Source: Mesorhizobium opportunistum WSM2075
GTDB taxonomy: Bacteria > Pseudomonadota > Alphaproteobacteria > Rhizobiales > Rhizobiaceae
Direction: 5' to 3'
Assembly (NCBI RefSeq): GCF_000176035.2
Contig: NC_015675.1
Coordinates: 5,336,001-5,400,000 of the forward strand
DNA length: 64,000 nt
The position numbers and the translations under genes are program-made. The notes under the pieces are model-generated. The model was not told where the DNA came from. It saw nothing but the letters and a program-made list of their open reading frames with translations, and made no database searches. Below, in pieces: positions 1 through 9,485 of this stretch; the stretch's first letter is position 1, and each line of letters starts with the position of its first letter.

Positions 1-317
1 AGCGACGCCGCAATGGTGCCGCCGAGTTTCAGCCAGGCATATTCGTCGAGCCCCGACGCCTTGCCGGCGCCGATCGCGACCAACCTGTCGAGCGAGGATC
101 CCTCCGGCGCCAGAATTTCGACGACGCCGGCGAACTTGCCGGTGAACTCGGCCACCGGGAAAGCGCGCTCCAGCGTCTTGCCGGGATCGTAAGCCCTGGC
201 CGCCTCGGTCAAGCCGCCGTCATCCGCCGACAGCACGAGCACGGTGCCCTTCCTGCTCGCCGCAGCCTGGGGCGCGGCGAATTTTGCAAAGGCGATCGAC
301 GGTCTCGGGTTCATCAT
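1..317 (-). CDS. pepA: Leucyl aminopeptidase PepA, N-terminal part (cut by window edge)
   Basis: The minus-strand frame opens at an ATG at 315-317 (a second ATG follows at once) and stays open to the window edge, giving about 105 residues. It begins [19 protein letters not shown] and contains [20 protein letters not shown], which resembles the non-catalytic N-terminal domain of M17 leucyl aminopeptidases. The metal-binding catalytic domain lies outside the window. The gene is divergent from lptF, the pepA/lptF order also known in enterobacteria. PepA is a cytosolic hexameric Zn/Mn peptidase and in E. coli also a DNA-binding protein. The assignment rests on the N-terminal domain plus context. 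Confidence 0.8.
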   Translation of the reverse strand, partial: MMNPRPSIAFAKFAAPQAAASRKGTVLVLSADDGGLTEAARAYDPGKTLERAFPVAEFTGKFAGVVEILAPEGSSLDRLVAIGAGKASGLDEYAWLKLGGTIAAS

Positions 318-677
318 GTCCTGCTTTCGGGGAGTGTTTGACTGTGCGCGAAGCGGTTGAAGCGATCCGCGACATTTGGTCGTTTTCCGGCATTTGGCAA
401 GACTTTGCCAAAATGGCTACCCATATGACACATGGAATCGATGGCGATTCGTCGCGGCACGGCCCCGCTTCATGCCGCAACCTGTTGTTAACCATCGATG
501 TTCGCCCTTTCTTATCCATTGCCGCCGACACTCCGGTCCACAGCGGCACGCGACGTGGGACGGGAACCGGATCGCCTGCCTGATCGAGCCCATCGGAGCC
601 AGTTGTGCGGTCGTCGCCGGACAGCTACCCTTAGCGTGGTGGCATGATGCCGTTCGAGAAAACCGAGTAAAGCCTTC
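318..677. other. Divergent pepA/lptF intergenic region (360 bp)
   Basis: No credible gene lies here; the short frames on both strands lack family features. The stretch must hold the promoters of pepA (leftward) and lptF (rightward). The one clear structure is a dyad at 393-412, TTTGGCAA-gact-TTGCCAAA. No convincing -35/-10 pair could be fixed for either gene. Confidence 0.6.
393..412. promoter_or_regulatory. Dyad, possible operator between pepA and lptF
   Basis: A perfect inverted repeat with 8-bp arms TTTGGCAA/TTGCCAAA and a 4-bp spacer. It has no T-run, so it is not a terminator. It lies about 75 bp upstream of pepA and 265 bp upstream of lptF, so it looks more like a protein binding site than an RNA hairpin. 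No cognate regulator is evident. Confidence 0.35.
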
Positions 678-1880
678 ATGACGGTCGTTGAACGCTACAT
701 CATGCGCCGCGCTTTCGTGGTCTTCATGGCGGCGCTGGTCTGGACGCTGGCCATCGTGTGGACGACGCAGGTGCTGGCCAAGATCGATCTGGTCACCGAC
801 AGCGGCCAGTCCGCCTTGACCTTCTTCGAGGTCGCATCCCTCATCCTTCCCTCGATCATCCCGATCGTCGTGCCTTTCGCGCTGGTGGTGGCGGTCGCCC
901 AGACACTCAGCGTCATGAATTCGGATTCGGAGCTCGCGGTCGTCAACGCCTCGGGCGCCTCGCGGTGGACGATTGTGCGGCCGATCATGCTTCTGGCGCT
1001 GGCCGCAAGCGTCTTTTCCTTTGCGGTGGACAACGGCATCGACCCCTATGCGCGGCAGAAGAACCGCGCCCTGGTGGCGGAGTCGCGCTCCGACCTGTTG
1101 TCGCTGATCATCCAGGAAGGCACCTTCCGAAAGATCGAGGATGGGCTTTTCCTGCAGATCGGCGAGCGGCTCCCCGACAACAAACTGGGTGGCATCTTCG
1201 TCGCCGATTCGCGCGAGGAAGGCGTCAATCTCGTCTATTATGCCAAGACCGGCAGCATCATCGAACGCGGCGGCGAAAAGGTGCTGATGATGAATGACGG
1301 CGTCATTCATCGCAAAACGCTGACCGGTGACCTCAGTGTCATCCGGTTCACCTCCTATGCCTTTGACATGTCGGCCTTCATGTCGGCGGCCAATCAAGTA
1401 ACGCTGCTGCCGAAGGACCAGACCACCCAATACCTGCTCAATCCCAGCGCCAACGACAAGAACTATCAGCAAAATCCACAGGAGTACCGGGCCGAGATCG
1501 ACCAGCGGTTTTCAGAGTGGACCTATTCCATGGTCTTCGCATTGATCGCACTGGCGGTCGCGGGCGACGCGCGCTCGCACCGGGAGGCGCGCGTCAATCC
1601 GCTGATCACGGCCATTGCAATATCGCTGTTCGTGCGCTGGCTGGGCTTCTTTGCCGCGAGCAAGGCCGATGAGATCCCGCAATACGGCTATATGGTCTAT
1701 GGCGTGCCCATCGTGGCCTCGGCGGTGGCGATCTGGTTCATCGTCTCCAACCGGACCATGGAATTGCCGGTGGCCTGGGCGGACTGGATGACAAATCTGG
1801 CCAGCCGCATCGGTGACGGCTGGAATTCCCTCAAACTGCGTTTGTCCAGGCGCGACACTTCAGGTCAGAGGGTCGGCTGA
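678..1880 (+). CDS. lptF: LPS export ABC transporter permease LptF
   Basis: A 400-residue YjgP/YjgQ-family permease. LptF and LptG form the membrane part of LptB2FG, which extracts LPS from the outer leaflet of the inner membrane and feeds it to LptC/LptA/LptD. Hydrophobic segments at about residues 12-33, 50-75 and 98-118 precede a periplasmic beta-jellyroll stretch (about 135-265), and more membrane segments follow at about 285-370. This is the usual LptF plan. It starts at ATG 678. Its stop TGA overlaps the lptG ATG (ATGA at 1879-1882 region), so the two are translationally coupled. It heads the lptF-lptG-lptD-surA-pdxA-rsmA run. Confidence 0.95.
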   Translation: MTVVERYIMRRAFVVFMAALVWTLAIVWTTQVLAKIDLVTDSGQSALTFFEVASLILPSIIPIVVPFALVVAVAQTLSVMNSDSELAVVNASGASRWTIVRPIMLLALAASVFSFAVDNGIDPYARQKNRALVAESRSDLLSLIIQEGTFRKIEDGLFLQIGERLPDNKLGGIFVADSREEGVNLVYYAKTGSIIERGGEKVLMMNDGVIHRKTLTGDLSVIRFTSYAFDMSAFMSAANQVTLLPKDQTTQYLLNPSANDKNYQQNPQEYRAEIDQRFSEWTYSMVFALIALAVAGDARSHREARVNPLITAIAISLFVRWLGFFAASKADEIPQYGYMVYGVPIVASAVAIWFIVSNRTMELPVAWADWMTNLASRIGDGWNSLKLRLSRRDTSGQRVG

Positions 1881-2962
1881 TGGGCTGGACGCTGGGCCGA
1901 TATTTCTTCTTCCGCTACGTGGCGATCACGATCTGGTTCTTCCTCGGCCTGCTGGCGCTGGTGTTCCTGATCGATTTCACCGAGCTGTCCGGCCGTACCA
2001 CCGGCTTGCCCGGCTTCACCTATGGGACGGCGATGGCCATTTCAGGCCTCCGGATGCCGATGATCATGCTGCAGACGGTGCCGTTCGTGGGCCTGTTCTC
2101 GGCGATGGCGACGCTGGTATCGCTCAACCGGCGCTACGAGCTGGTCATCGCGCGTTCGGCCGGCGTCTCCGCCTGGCAATTCCTTTTGCCGTGCTGCATC
2201 GGAGCACTGCTGTTCGGCGTCGTATCGGTCGGGATCATCAACCCGCTCGCCGCGCACGCCTTCTCCTTGTCCGAACAGATCGAGACCCAGTTGCGCTCCG
2301 GAAAATCGAACACGGTTTCGGCCGACGCGGCGCCCTGGATTCGCCAGAAAACCAGTTCCGGCGACACCATCATCGGCGCGCGGGCCATCCTCAACCAGGG
2401 CCTGGAGATGTCCGACGCCGTCTTTTTCATCCTCGACCAGCAAGGCAATATCGCCGAGCGCAAGGATGCGGTGCGCGCTTACCTTCGGGACGGCTATTGG
2501 GAATTGCAGGACGTCAAGACCTTCAGGAACGGCGTCATCCAGTCCGCGGCGAACGATCGCGTGCCGACCAATCTGAAGCCGGAATTCGTGCAGGAGCGGC
2601 TGGCACGCCCGGAAACCATTCCTTTCTACGACCTGCCCGGAAAAATCGAGGTTGCCCGTTCCTTCGGCCTCAAGGCAAATGCCTTTGCCATGCAGTTTGA
2701 TTCGCTGGTGGCGTTGCCGTTCCTCCTCGTCGCCATGACGCTGATTGCTGCAACAGTTTCAATGCGGTTTGCGAGGATGGGACAATCGGCAACGATGATT
2801 CTGGGTGGCGTCGTTGCCGGCTTTCTGCTTTATGTCGTTTCGGTGCTGGTGAAGGCATTCGGCGTGGCGGGATTCGTGCCGACTGCCGTAGCCGCGTGGG
2901 TGCCGGTCGTGGTAGCTATGTTCTTCGGGGTGACTTTCCTGCTATACAAGGAAGACGGCTAG
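1880..2962 (+). CDS. lptG: LPS export ABC transporter permease LptG
   Basis: A 360-residue permease of the same fold as LptF and its partner in the LptB2FG complex. Membrane segments lie at about residues 10-32, 52-78, 97-120 and in the last 90 residues, with a periplasmic domain between. The start overlaps the lptF stop by one base. The final G of its TAG stop is also the first base of the GTG start proposed for lptD. The chain of one-base overlaps implies coupled synthesis of the export machinery. Confidence 0.95.
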   Translation: MGWTLGRYFFFRYVAITIWFFLGLLALVFLIDFTELSGRTTGLPGFTYGTAMAISGLRMPMIMLQTVPFVGLFSAMATLVSLNRRYELVIARSAGVSAWQFLLPCCIGALLFGVVSVGIINPLAAHAFSLSEQIETQLRSGKSNTVSADAAPWIRQKTSSGDTIIGARAILNQGLEMSDAVFFILDQQGNIAERKDAVRAYLRDGYWELQDVKTFRNGVIQSAANDRVPTNLKPEFVQERLARPETIPFYDLPGKIEVARSFGLKANAFAMQFDSLVALPFLLVAMTLIAATVSMRFARMGQSATMILGGVVAGFLLYVVSVLVKAFGVAGFVPTAVAAWVPVVVAMFFGVTFLLYKEDG

Positions 2963-5406
2963 TGAGGGAAGCGGTTTTGCCCAGTAGCAGGCAGGCCCAT
3001 TTGGCGCGCCTTTATGCGGCGAGCGCTTTGGCATGCTTGTTTGCCTGCGCCGTCCCGCTGCCTGCGGTCGCGCAGGAGGTCGGTGACGTTGCGGCCAAGG
3101 TTCCGTCCGGCTCGCAGATGCTGCTGGCCGCCGACACGCTGGTTTACAACAACGACAACCAGACCGTGACTGCCGTCGGCGGCGTGCAGATCGATTATGG
3201 CGGCAACCGCCTGGTTGCCCAGAAAGTCGTATACGACCGCAACACCAAGCGGATGGTCGCCAGCGGCAATGTCGAAGTCATCAACAGCGACGGCACCAAG
3301 ATCAATTCGGATCATATCGATATAACCGACGATTTCGCCGACGGTTTCGTCAACGCACTGCGCGTCGAGACCATCGACAAGGCCTATTTCGCCGCCGAAA
3401 GCGCCGAACGCATGGGCGGCGTGCTGACCACGTTCCACAATGGCGTCTACACCGCCTGCGAGCCGTGCGAGGACAAGCCCAACAAAGCGCCGACCTGGCG
3501 CGTGAAGGCCAGGAAGATCATCTGGAACGGCGAGAAGAAAACGGTTCGCTTCGAGAACGCGAATTTCGAGTTCTTTGGCTTCCCGCTCGCCTACCTGCCG
3601 GCGTTCGAGATTGCCGACCCGACGGTCAAGCGCAAGAGCGGCTTCCTGATCCCCAGTATCAGCTACAACAGCCACCTGGGCTACAGCGTCAAGGTTCCCT
3701 ATTATTTCGCACTGTCGCCGACCTATGACCTGACGGTGTCGGGAAGCGGCTACACCAAGCAGGGCTTCCTCGGAGAGGCCGAGTGGCGCCAGCGGTTCAA
3801 CAACGGCGAATACAGTTTGAAGATTGCCGGGATCCAGCAGCAGAACCCCGACGCTTTCATTGATACCACCGCCTTCCCCTCTACCGGTGGCCACAACATC
3901 GATTCGGGCGCGGCGGGCGATCCGAACAAGTTCCGCGGCATGATGGGCACGCAGGGCAAGTTCGCCATCAACGAACGCTGGAATTTCGGCTGGGACGTTC
4001 TGCTGCAGACCGACAAGGACTTCTCCAGCACCTACAACATCGACAAGTACAATGCCGCCGTCCACCAGTCGACGGTTTACCTGACGGGTCTCAACGGCCG
4101 CAATTATTTCGACGTGCGCGCCATGCACTTCGATGTCCAGGAGAACACGCCCAACAACTATATCTCCGCGCGAAGCGATCAGCAGCCCTGGGTGCTGCCG
4201 TCGTTCGACTATACAAACATCCCCGACGTCGCGGTCGCCGGCGGCCAGTTGTCGCTCAATGTCCACGCGCGGGTGCTCCGTCGCGATGAACTCGATCAGA
4301 CTTACAACACCCCATACGATGCCACCACGCCTGTGCAGCGCGTGCGCGGCATTGAAGGTGAATCGGGGCGTCTCACAGCTGAGGCCGAGTGGAAGCGGAC
4401 ATTCGTCACCGACGGCGGGCTGGTGCTGACGCCGTTGCTAGCATTTCAGGGCGACGTTGATTATCTCAACGCGTCGTCGGCGTCGCTCGCCGCCGTCAAC
4501 CAGATGGCGGCCAATCCTGATATAAATACCAGCGATGACATGCGCTCTTCATTTGCCCGTTACATGGCAACCGCCGGGCTGGAGATGCGCTGGCCGCTGC
4601 TGTTTTCGATGGCCAGCGGGTCCAGCCATGTCATCGAACCGATGGCACAGGTCTTTGTGCGTCCGAACGAACAGTATGTCGGCGGCCTCGCCATTCCGAA
4701 CGAAGACGCCCAGAGCATGGTGTTCGATGCGACCACCCTGTTCGAACGCGACAAGTTCTCCGGCTACGATCGTGTGGAAGGCGGCACGCGCGCCAATGTC
4801 GGCTTCCGCTATTCCGGCTCCTATATGAACGGCTGGGGTACCAACGCCATTTTCGGCCAGTCCTATCAGATTGGCGGCGAGAACTCCTTCGCGGCGCCGG
4901 ATCTGGTCAATGTCGGCGCCTATTCGGGTCTTCAGGACACCAAGTCCGACTATGTCGGCCTGTTTGGCATCAACAGCCCCAACGGGTTCGCGGCCTCGGT
5001 CAGCGGTCGCTTCGACGAACAGACCTTCGAGATCCGCCGTGCCGAGTTCAAAGCCGCCTATTCGGGGCTGCCGGTATCGCTGAGCGCCAAATATGCCTTC
5101 ATCCAGGCTCAGCCGCTCTATGGTTTCACGACCGACCGTCATGAAGTCACGCTGGGTGCCTCGACGCATCTTGCCGAGAACTGGCGCGTCTTCGGTACAG
5201 GCACCTACGACCTGCAGGAAAGCCTGCTGGTCAAGGATGGGGTGGGCTTTGCCTATAATGATTCCTGCTTCACCTATCTGATGACGTACTCGCAGTCGCG
5301 CGACCTGAACACCAGGGAGGTGACGCAGAGCATCGGCTTCAACCTGTCGTTCCGTACGCTCGGCGACTTCGGCTCGTCGACCAACGCCATCGACACCATC
5401 CAGTAG
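2962..5406 (+). CDS. lptD: LPS assembly outer-membrane protein LptD
   Basis: An 814-residue outer-membrane LPS translocon. The open frame extends upstream to 2896, but I choose the GTG at 2962. It directly overlaps the lptG stop and gives a clean signal peptide (basic start VREAVLPSSRQAH, hydrophobic core, AVAQE cleavage region near residue 34). An OstA/LptA-like beta-jellyroll domain follows (about residues 45-170, with TVTAVGGVQIDYGG and MVASGNVEVI repeats), then a large C-terminal beta-barrel rich in aromatic alternation. It receives LPS from LptA and inserts it into the outer leaflet with LptE. Confidence 0.93.
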   Translation: MREAVLPSSRQAHLARLYAASALACLFACAVPLPAVAQEVGDVAAKVPSGSQMLLAADTLVYNNDNQTVTAVGGVQIDYGGNRLVAQKVVYDRNTKRMVASGNVEVINSDGTKINSDHIDITDDFADGFVNALRVETIDKAYFAAESAERMGGVLTTFHNGVYTACEPCEDKPNKAPTWRVKARKIIWNGEKKTVRFENANFEFFGFPLAYLPAFEIADPTVKRKSGFLIPSISYNSHLGYSVKVPYYFALSPTYDLTVSGSGYTKQGFLGEAEWRQRFNNGEYSLKIAGIQQQNPDAFIDTTAFPSTGGHNIDSGAAGDPNKFRGMMGTQGKFAINERWNFGWDVLLQTDKDFSSTYNIDKYNAAVHQSTVYLTGLNGRNYFDVRAMHFDVQENTPNNYISARSDQQPWVLPSFDYTNIPDVAVAGGQLSLNVHARVLRRDELDQTYNTPYDATTPVQRVRGIEGESGRLTAEAEWKRTFVTDGGLVLTPLLAFQGDVDYLNASSASLAAVNQMAANPDINTSDDMRSSFARYMATAGLEMRWPLLFSMASGSSHVIEPMAQVFVRPNEQYVGGLAIPNEDAQSMVFDATTLFERDKFSGYDRVEGGTRANVGFRYSGSYMNGWGTNAIFGQSYQIGGENSFAAPDLVNVGAYSGLQDTKSDYVGLFGINSPNGFAASVSGRFDEQTFEIRRAEFKAAYSGLPVSLSAKYAFIQAQPLYGFTTDRHEVTLGASTHLAENWRVFGTGTYDLQESLLVKDGVGFAYNDSCFTYLMTYSQSRDLNTREVTQSIGFNLSFRTLGDFGSSTNAIDTIQ

Positions 5407-5497
5407 TCGGCGACATCGTTTCGCCGCATAGGGCTGGCACGGATTCGCGCACCCGGATGAGGACGAAATTGGGCGGAGCCGGGATGATAAAATTGGG

Positions 5498-6430
5498 ATG
5501 CCAACGATGAGGAAATACCTCTTTTCAGCAGGGTTTGCGCTGCTTGTGGCGGCGACATCCGTGTCGATGACCGTCATGACGCCGCCGGCTTTCGCCAGTG
5601 AGATCAAATACGTCGTCAACAACGTACCGATCACAACTGGTGATATCGCGCATCGTGCCGCCTTCCTCAAACTGCAGCGCAAGAAGGGCGATGCAGCCCA
5701 GGAAATGATCGACCAGACGCTGCGCCTCGCGGAAGCCAGACGGCTTGGTATCCGCATCAGCGACGCCCAAGTCGAAGCGGCCTATCAGCGCTTTGCAACC
5801 AGCAACAAGATGCAACTCAGCCAGCTTAACGGCGTCATGGAAAAATCCGGCGTCGGCAAGGACCACTTCAAGGAGTTCATCCGCGCCCAGATGGCCTGGA
5901 ACCAGGCCTTGGGCGCGCGCTACCGTTCCGGCGAGGGCGGCAGCGTGACCGAGCAGGATGCGGTCAGGCGCATGCTCGACAAGGGTGGCGCCAAGCCAAG
6001 CGCCACCGAATACATGCTGCAGCAGGTCATCTTCGTCGTGCCGGCGTCCGAGCGCAGCGCCACGCTGGCCAAGCGCAAGCGCGAGGCCGACGCCATGCGC
6101 GCCCGTTTCAACGGCTGCACCACGACGCGCGAATTCGCCAAGGGCCTGATCGACGTCACCGTTCGCGACCTGGGCCGGGTGCTGGCGCCGCAATTGCCGC
6201 CGGACTGGGCCGAGCAGATCAAGGCGACCAAGGTCGGTGGCGCCACCGTCACGCGCGAGACCGAGCGCGGCGTCGAGTTCATCGGCATATGCTCATCGCG
6301 TGAAGTGTCCGACGACAAGACCGCCCAGATGGTGTTCCAGAGCGAAGGCTCCAGCGACAAGAATGCCGACGAGCTCAGCAAGAAATATGTCGAAGAGTTG
6401 AAGGCGAAAGCCCACATCGTCAAGCGCTAA
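5498..6430 (+). CDS. SurA-like periplasmic chaperone / peptidylprolyl isomerase
   Basis: A 310-residue protein with a signal peptide ending near FAS-E (residues 33-34). A SurA N-terminal chaperone domain follows ([15 protein letters not shown], about 38-160). A single C-terminal region (about 180-300) aligns by eye to a parvulin domain but is divergent: [14 protein letters not shown] sits where DLGW..eqLPpel is usual. E. coli SurA has two parvulin domains, so this is a shorter, alphaproteobacterial version. A second in-frame ATG (residue 4, MRKYLF) is an equally good start. Its place between lptD and pdxA matches E. coli lptD-surA-pdxA and fits a role in folding outer-membrane proteins such as LptD. 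Confidence 0.85.
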   Translation: MPTMRKYLFSAGFALLVAATSVSMTVMTPPAFASEIKYVVNNVPITTGDIAHRAAFLKLQRKKGDAAQEMIDQTLRLAEARRLGIRISDAQVEAAYQRFATSNKMQLSQLNGVMEKSGVGKDHFKEFIRAQMAWNQALGARYRSGEGGSVTEQDAVRRMLDKGGAKPSATEYMLQQVIFVVPASERSATLAKRKREADAMRARFNGCTTTREFAKGLIDVTVRDLGRVLAPQLPPDWAEQIKATKVGGATVTRETERGVEFIGICSSREVSDDKTAQMVFQSEGSSDKNADELSKKYVEELKAKAHIVKR

Positions 6431-6431
6431 C

Positions 6432-6472
6432 GTGAGTGGCGCTGACGTGAATGGCGCTGACGTGGATGACGC
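6432..6472 (+). repeat. 15-bp tandem repeat at the pdxA start
   Basis: GTGAGTGGCGCTGAC is followed by GTGAATGGCGCTGAC and then a diverged copy, GTGGATGACGCGGTG. The unit keeps frame and gives three successive in-frame GTG codons, encoding SGAD/NGAD/DDAV. It lies N-terminal to the conserved PdxA core, so it may just duplicate the initiation region. Confidence 0.7.
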
Positions 6473-7490
6473 GGTGAGCGCGCTGGCGTTGAGCGCCGGC
6501 GATCCATCCGGCATCGGCCCCGAAATCGCCATCGCCGCCTTTATGGCGCGTGAAGCTCTTGGCGTACCTGCCTTCTATCTGCTTGCCGATCCGGCACTGA
6601 TCGCCTCGCGGGCAGGCCAGCTCGGCCTGTCGGTGCCGATCATCGAGACAACGCCCGCGCAATCGGCACGGGCATTCGCCCAGGCCCTGCCGATCGTTCC
6701 GCTGACGGCGCGCTGTGTCGACAGTCCGGGCCGGCCGGATCCGGCCAATGCAGCCGGCACCGTCGAGGCCATCGATCGCGCTGTCGCTGCCTGCCTTGCC
6801 GGTGACGCCGCCGCCGTCGTCACGTGCCCCATCGCCAAGAAGCCGCTCTACGATGCCGGATTCCGCTTTCCCGGCCATACCGAATATCTGGCGCATCTGG
6901 CGGCCCGGCACACCGGCGTCGAGGCGCTGCCGGTGATGATGCTGGCGGGTCCTGACCTGCGCACGGTTCCCGTCACCATCCACATCGCCCTGGCCGAGGT
7001 GCCGAAGGCCCTGACCACCGAGTTGATCGTCGCCACCGCACGCATCACCGCCGCCGACCTCGCCAGCCGGTTCGGCATCGCCAAGCCGAGGCTCGCCGTC
7101 GCGGGCCTCAATCCGCATGCCGGCGAAGGCGGCTCCATGGGCCTTGAGGACGAGCGTATCGTGCGCCCGGCCGTCGACATCCTGCGCGCGGAGGGCATCG
7201 ACGCTTTCGGTCCCCTGCCGGCCGACACATTGTTCCATCCCCGGGCGCGGGCGGGCTACGACGCGGCGCTGTGCATGTATCACGACCAGGCTTTGATCCC
7301 GGCCAAGGCATTGGCCTTCGACGAGGCGGTCAACGTCACGCTCGGCCTGCCCTTCATCCGAACCTCGCCCGACCATGGCACCGCCTTCGACATCGCCGGC
7401 AAGGGCATTGCGCGCCCCGACAGCCTGATCGCTGCGTTGAAGCTGGCCAGGAAGCTGGCTGACACCGACGCAAGGGCCGCGGCCGCATGA
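6432..7490 (+). CDS. pdxA: 4-hydroxythreonine-4-phosphate dehydrogenase PdxA
   Basis: A 352-residue enzyme of pyridoxal-5'-phosphate synthesis that oxidises 4-phosphohydroxy-L-threonine with NAD(P). Recognisable segments are [12 protein letters not shown] near the start, [35 protein letters not shown] and [15 protein letters not shown], with the conserved metal-binding histidines. The likely start is GTG at 6432, one base after the surA-like stop. Two more GTGs follow in frame at 6447 and 6462 because of a 15-bp tandem repeat, so the exact N-terminus is uncertain. It probably shares the transcript with its upstream neighbour and rsmA. Confidence 0.94.
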   Translation: MSGADVNGADVDDAVSALALSAGDPSGIGPEIAIAAFMAREALGVPAFYLLADPALIASRAGQLGLSVPIIETTPAQSARAFAQALPIVPLTARCVDSPGRPDPANAAGTVEAIDRAVAACLAGDAAAVVTCPIAKKPLYDAGFRFPGHTEYLAHLAARHTGVEALPVMMLAGPDLRTVPVTIHIALAEVPKALTTELIVATARITAADLASRFGIAKPRLAVAGLNPHAGEGGSMGLEDERIVRPAVDILRAEGIDAFGPLPADTLFHPRARAGYDAALCMYHDQALIPAKALAFDEAVNVTLGLPFIRTSPDHGTAFDIAGKGIARPDSLIAALKLARKLADTDARAAAA

Positions 7491-7515
7491 ACACTCCCCC
7501 TTCTGGCTTTCCGGC

Positions 7516-8340
7516 ATGAGCATCGACGGGTTGCCGCCGCTGCGCGACGTCATTGAGCGCCATGAGCTGCAGGCGAAAAAGGCGCTCGGCCAGAATTTCC
7601 TGCTCGACCTCAATCTAACCAGCAAGATCGCGCGTGCCGCGGGCGACCTGACAAACACCACGATAATCGAGGTTGGGCCGGGCCCCGGCGGCCTGACAAG
7701 GGCGCTGCTTTTCAACGGCGCCCGACGGGTCATTGCCATCGAGCGCGACGAACGCTGCCTGGCGGCGTTGGCCGAGGTTTCGGAACATTATCCGGGCCGG
7801 CTGGAGATTATTGCCGGCGACGCGCTGAAAACGGACTTTGCCGCGCTCGCCGCCGGCGCGCCGACGAAGATCGTGGCCAACCTGCCCTACAACATAGGCA
7901 CCGAGTTGCTGATCCGCTGGCTGACGGTCACGGACTGGCCGCCCTTCTATGCCTCGATGACGCTGATGTTCCAGCGTGAGGTGGCCCAGCGCATCGTCGC
8001 CGCACCCGGCAGCGATGCCTATGGCAGGCTTGGCGTGCTGGCCGGCTGGCGTACCCAGGCCAGGATCGCCTTCGACGTGCCACCCCAGGCATTCACGCCG
8101 CCGCCCAAGGTTACCTCTTCGGTGGTGCATCTGGAGCCGCGCGCGACACCCCTGCCCGCCGACGTGAAAAAACTCGGCCGCGTCACGGAAGCCGCTTTCG
8201 GCCAACGCCGGAAGATGTTGCGGCAGAGCGTGAAAAGCCTCGGCGGCGAGACCCTGCTCGAGCGCGCAGGCATCGATCCGACCCGCCGTGCCGAAACGCT
8301 CAGCGTCGAGGAGTTCGTGCGGCTGACCAATTTGGTATAG
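7516..8340 (+). CDS. rsmA: 16S rRNA dimethyladenosine transferase RsmA (KsgA)
   Basis: A 274-residue SAM-dependent enzyme that dimethylates two adjacent adenines near the 3' end of 16S rRNA, a late 30S maturation check. Family marks are [11 protein letters not shown] near residue 19, the SAM motif [14 protein letters not shown], the acidic [12 protein letters not shown], the catalytic [11 protein letters not shown] and the C-terminal [15 protein letters not shown]. It follows pdxA by 25 bp, as in E. coli surA-pdxA-rsmA. Its TAG stop is also the first three bases of a palindromic intergenic repeat (8338-8442). Confidence 0.95.
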   Translation: MSIDGLPPLRDVIERHELQAKKALGQNFLLDLNLTSKIARAAGDLTNTTIIEVGPGPGGLTRALLFNGARRVIAIERDERCLAALAEVSEHYPGRLEIIAGDALKTDFAALAAGAPTKIVANLPYNIGTELLIRWLTVTDWPPFYASMTLMFQREVAQRIVAAPGSDAYGRLGVLAGWRTQARIAFDVPPQAFTPPPKVTSSVVHLEPRATPLPADVKKLGRVTEAAFGQRRKMLRQSVKSLGGETLLERAGIDPTRRAETLSVEEFVRLTNLV

Positions 8341-8442
8341 AGCAATTCCAGGAAAAGTGTGACACGGTTTTCCGTCCGGAATTGCGTAAAAACAAAGAGA
8401 TAGAGCGGTTCGCCGTTTCCGTGAAACGGTGAAATGCTCTAG
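8338..8442. repeat. Rhizobial palindromic intergenic repeat
   Basis: A composite of inverted repeats. TAGAGCA at 8338-8344 matches TGCTCTA at 8435-8441, and inside are CAATTCC...GGAATTG and a CGCCGTTTCCGTGAAACGGTG hairpin region. I recognise the TAGAGCAATTCCAGGAAAAG type of sequence as a dispersed element of Mesorhizobium and relatives. It ends the pdxA-rsmA transcript and supplies the rsmA stop codon. Confidence 0.7.
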
Positions 8443-8507
8443 CACCGGCAGGTCTGGAAACGCCTCGCTCACGGCATAGATAATCTGGCAATATGCTGGA
8501 GAACCAA

Positions 8508-8801
8508 ATGCCCGCCTACATCATTTCCGATGTCACCATCCGCGACGAAGAGGCGATCGAGATCTATCGGACCCGTGCCGCTGCCTCCATCGCACAGCAC
8601 GGCGGGCGCTATCTGGTGCGTGGCGGCCAGGTGGAGGCGCTGGAAGGCAAGTGGCATCCCCGGCCGCTGATCGTCGTCGAATTTCCTGACATGGAACGGG
8701 CCAGGCGTTGGTACGCTTCCGCTGAGTATGCCGCTGCACTGGACGTGCGCGACGCCGCGCTCAGCCGCAATCTGATCCTGGTCGACGGCATGGCATCCTG
8801 A
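8508..8801 (+). CDS. DUF1330 family protein
   Basis: A 97-residue small alpha/beta protein starting MPAYIISDVTIRDEEAIEIY, the typical DUF1330 opening, with AQHGGRYLVRGG and LIVVEFPDMERARRWYASAEY. The family has a ferredoxin-like dimeric alpha/beta-barrel fold related to antibiotic biosynthesis monooxygenases, and its biochemical role is unknown. An ATG five codons upstream (8493) is possible, but family length favours 8508. It is convergent with gmk (7 bp apart) and probably a single-gene unit. Confidence 0.85.
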   Translation: MPAYIISDVTIRDEEAIEIYRTRAAASIAQHGGRYLVRGGQVEALEGKWHPRPLIVVEFPDMERARRWYASAEYAAALDVRDAALSRNLILVDGMAS

Positions 8802-8807
8802 AACCGG

Positions 8808-9482
<675 letters not shown>

Positions 9483-9485
9483 CGG

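Noticed and set aside
417..1472. 351-codon minus-strand frame overlapping lptF
   Set aside because: Antisense to the LptF gene, whose membrane-segment plan and one-base overlap with lptG are clear.
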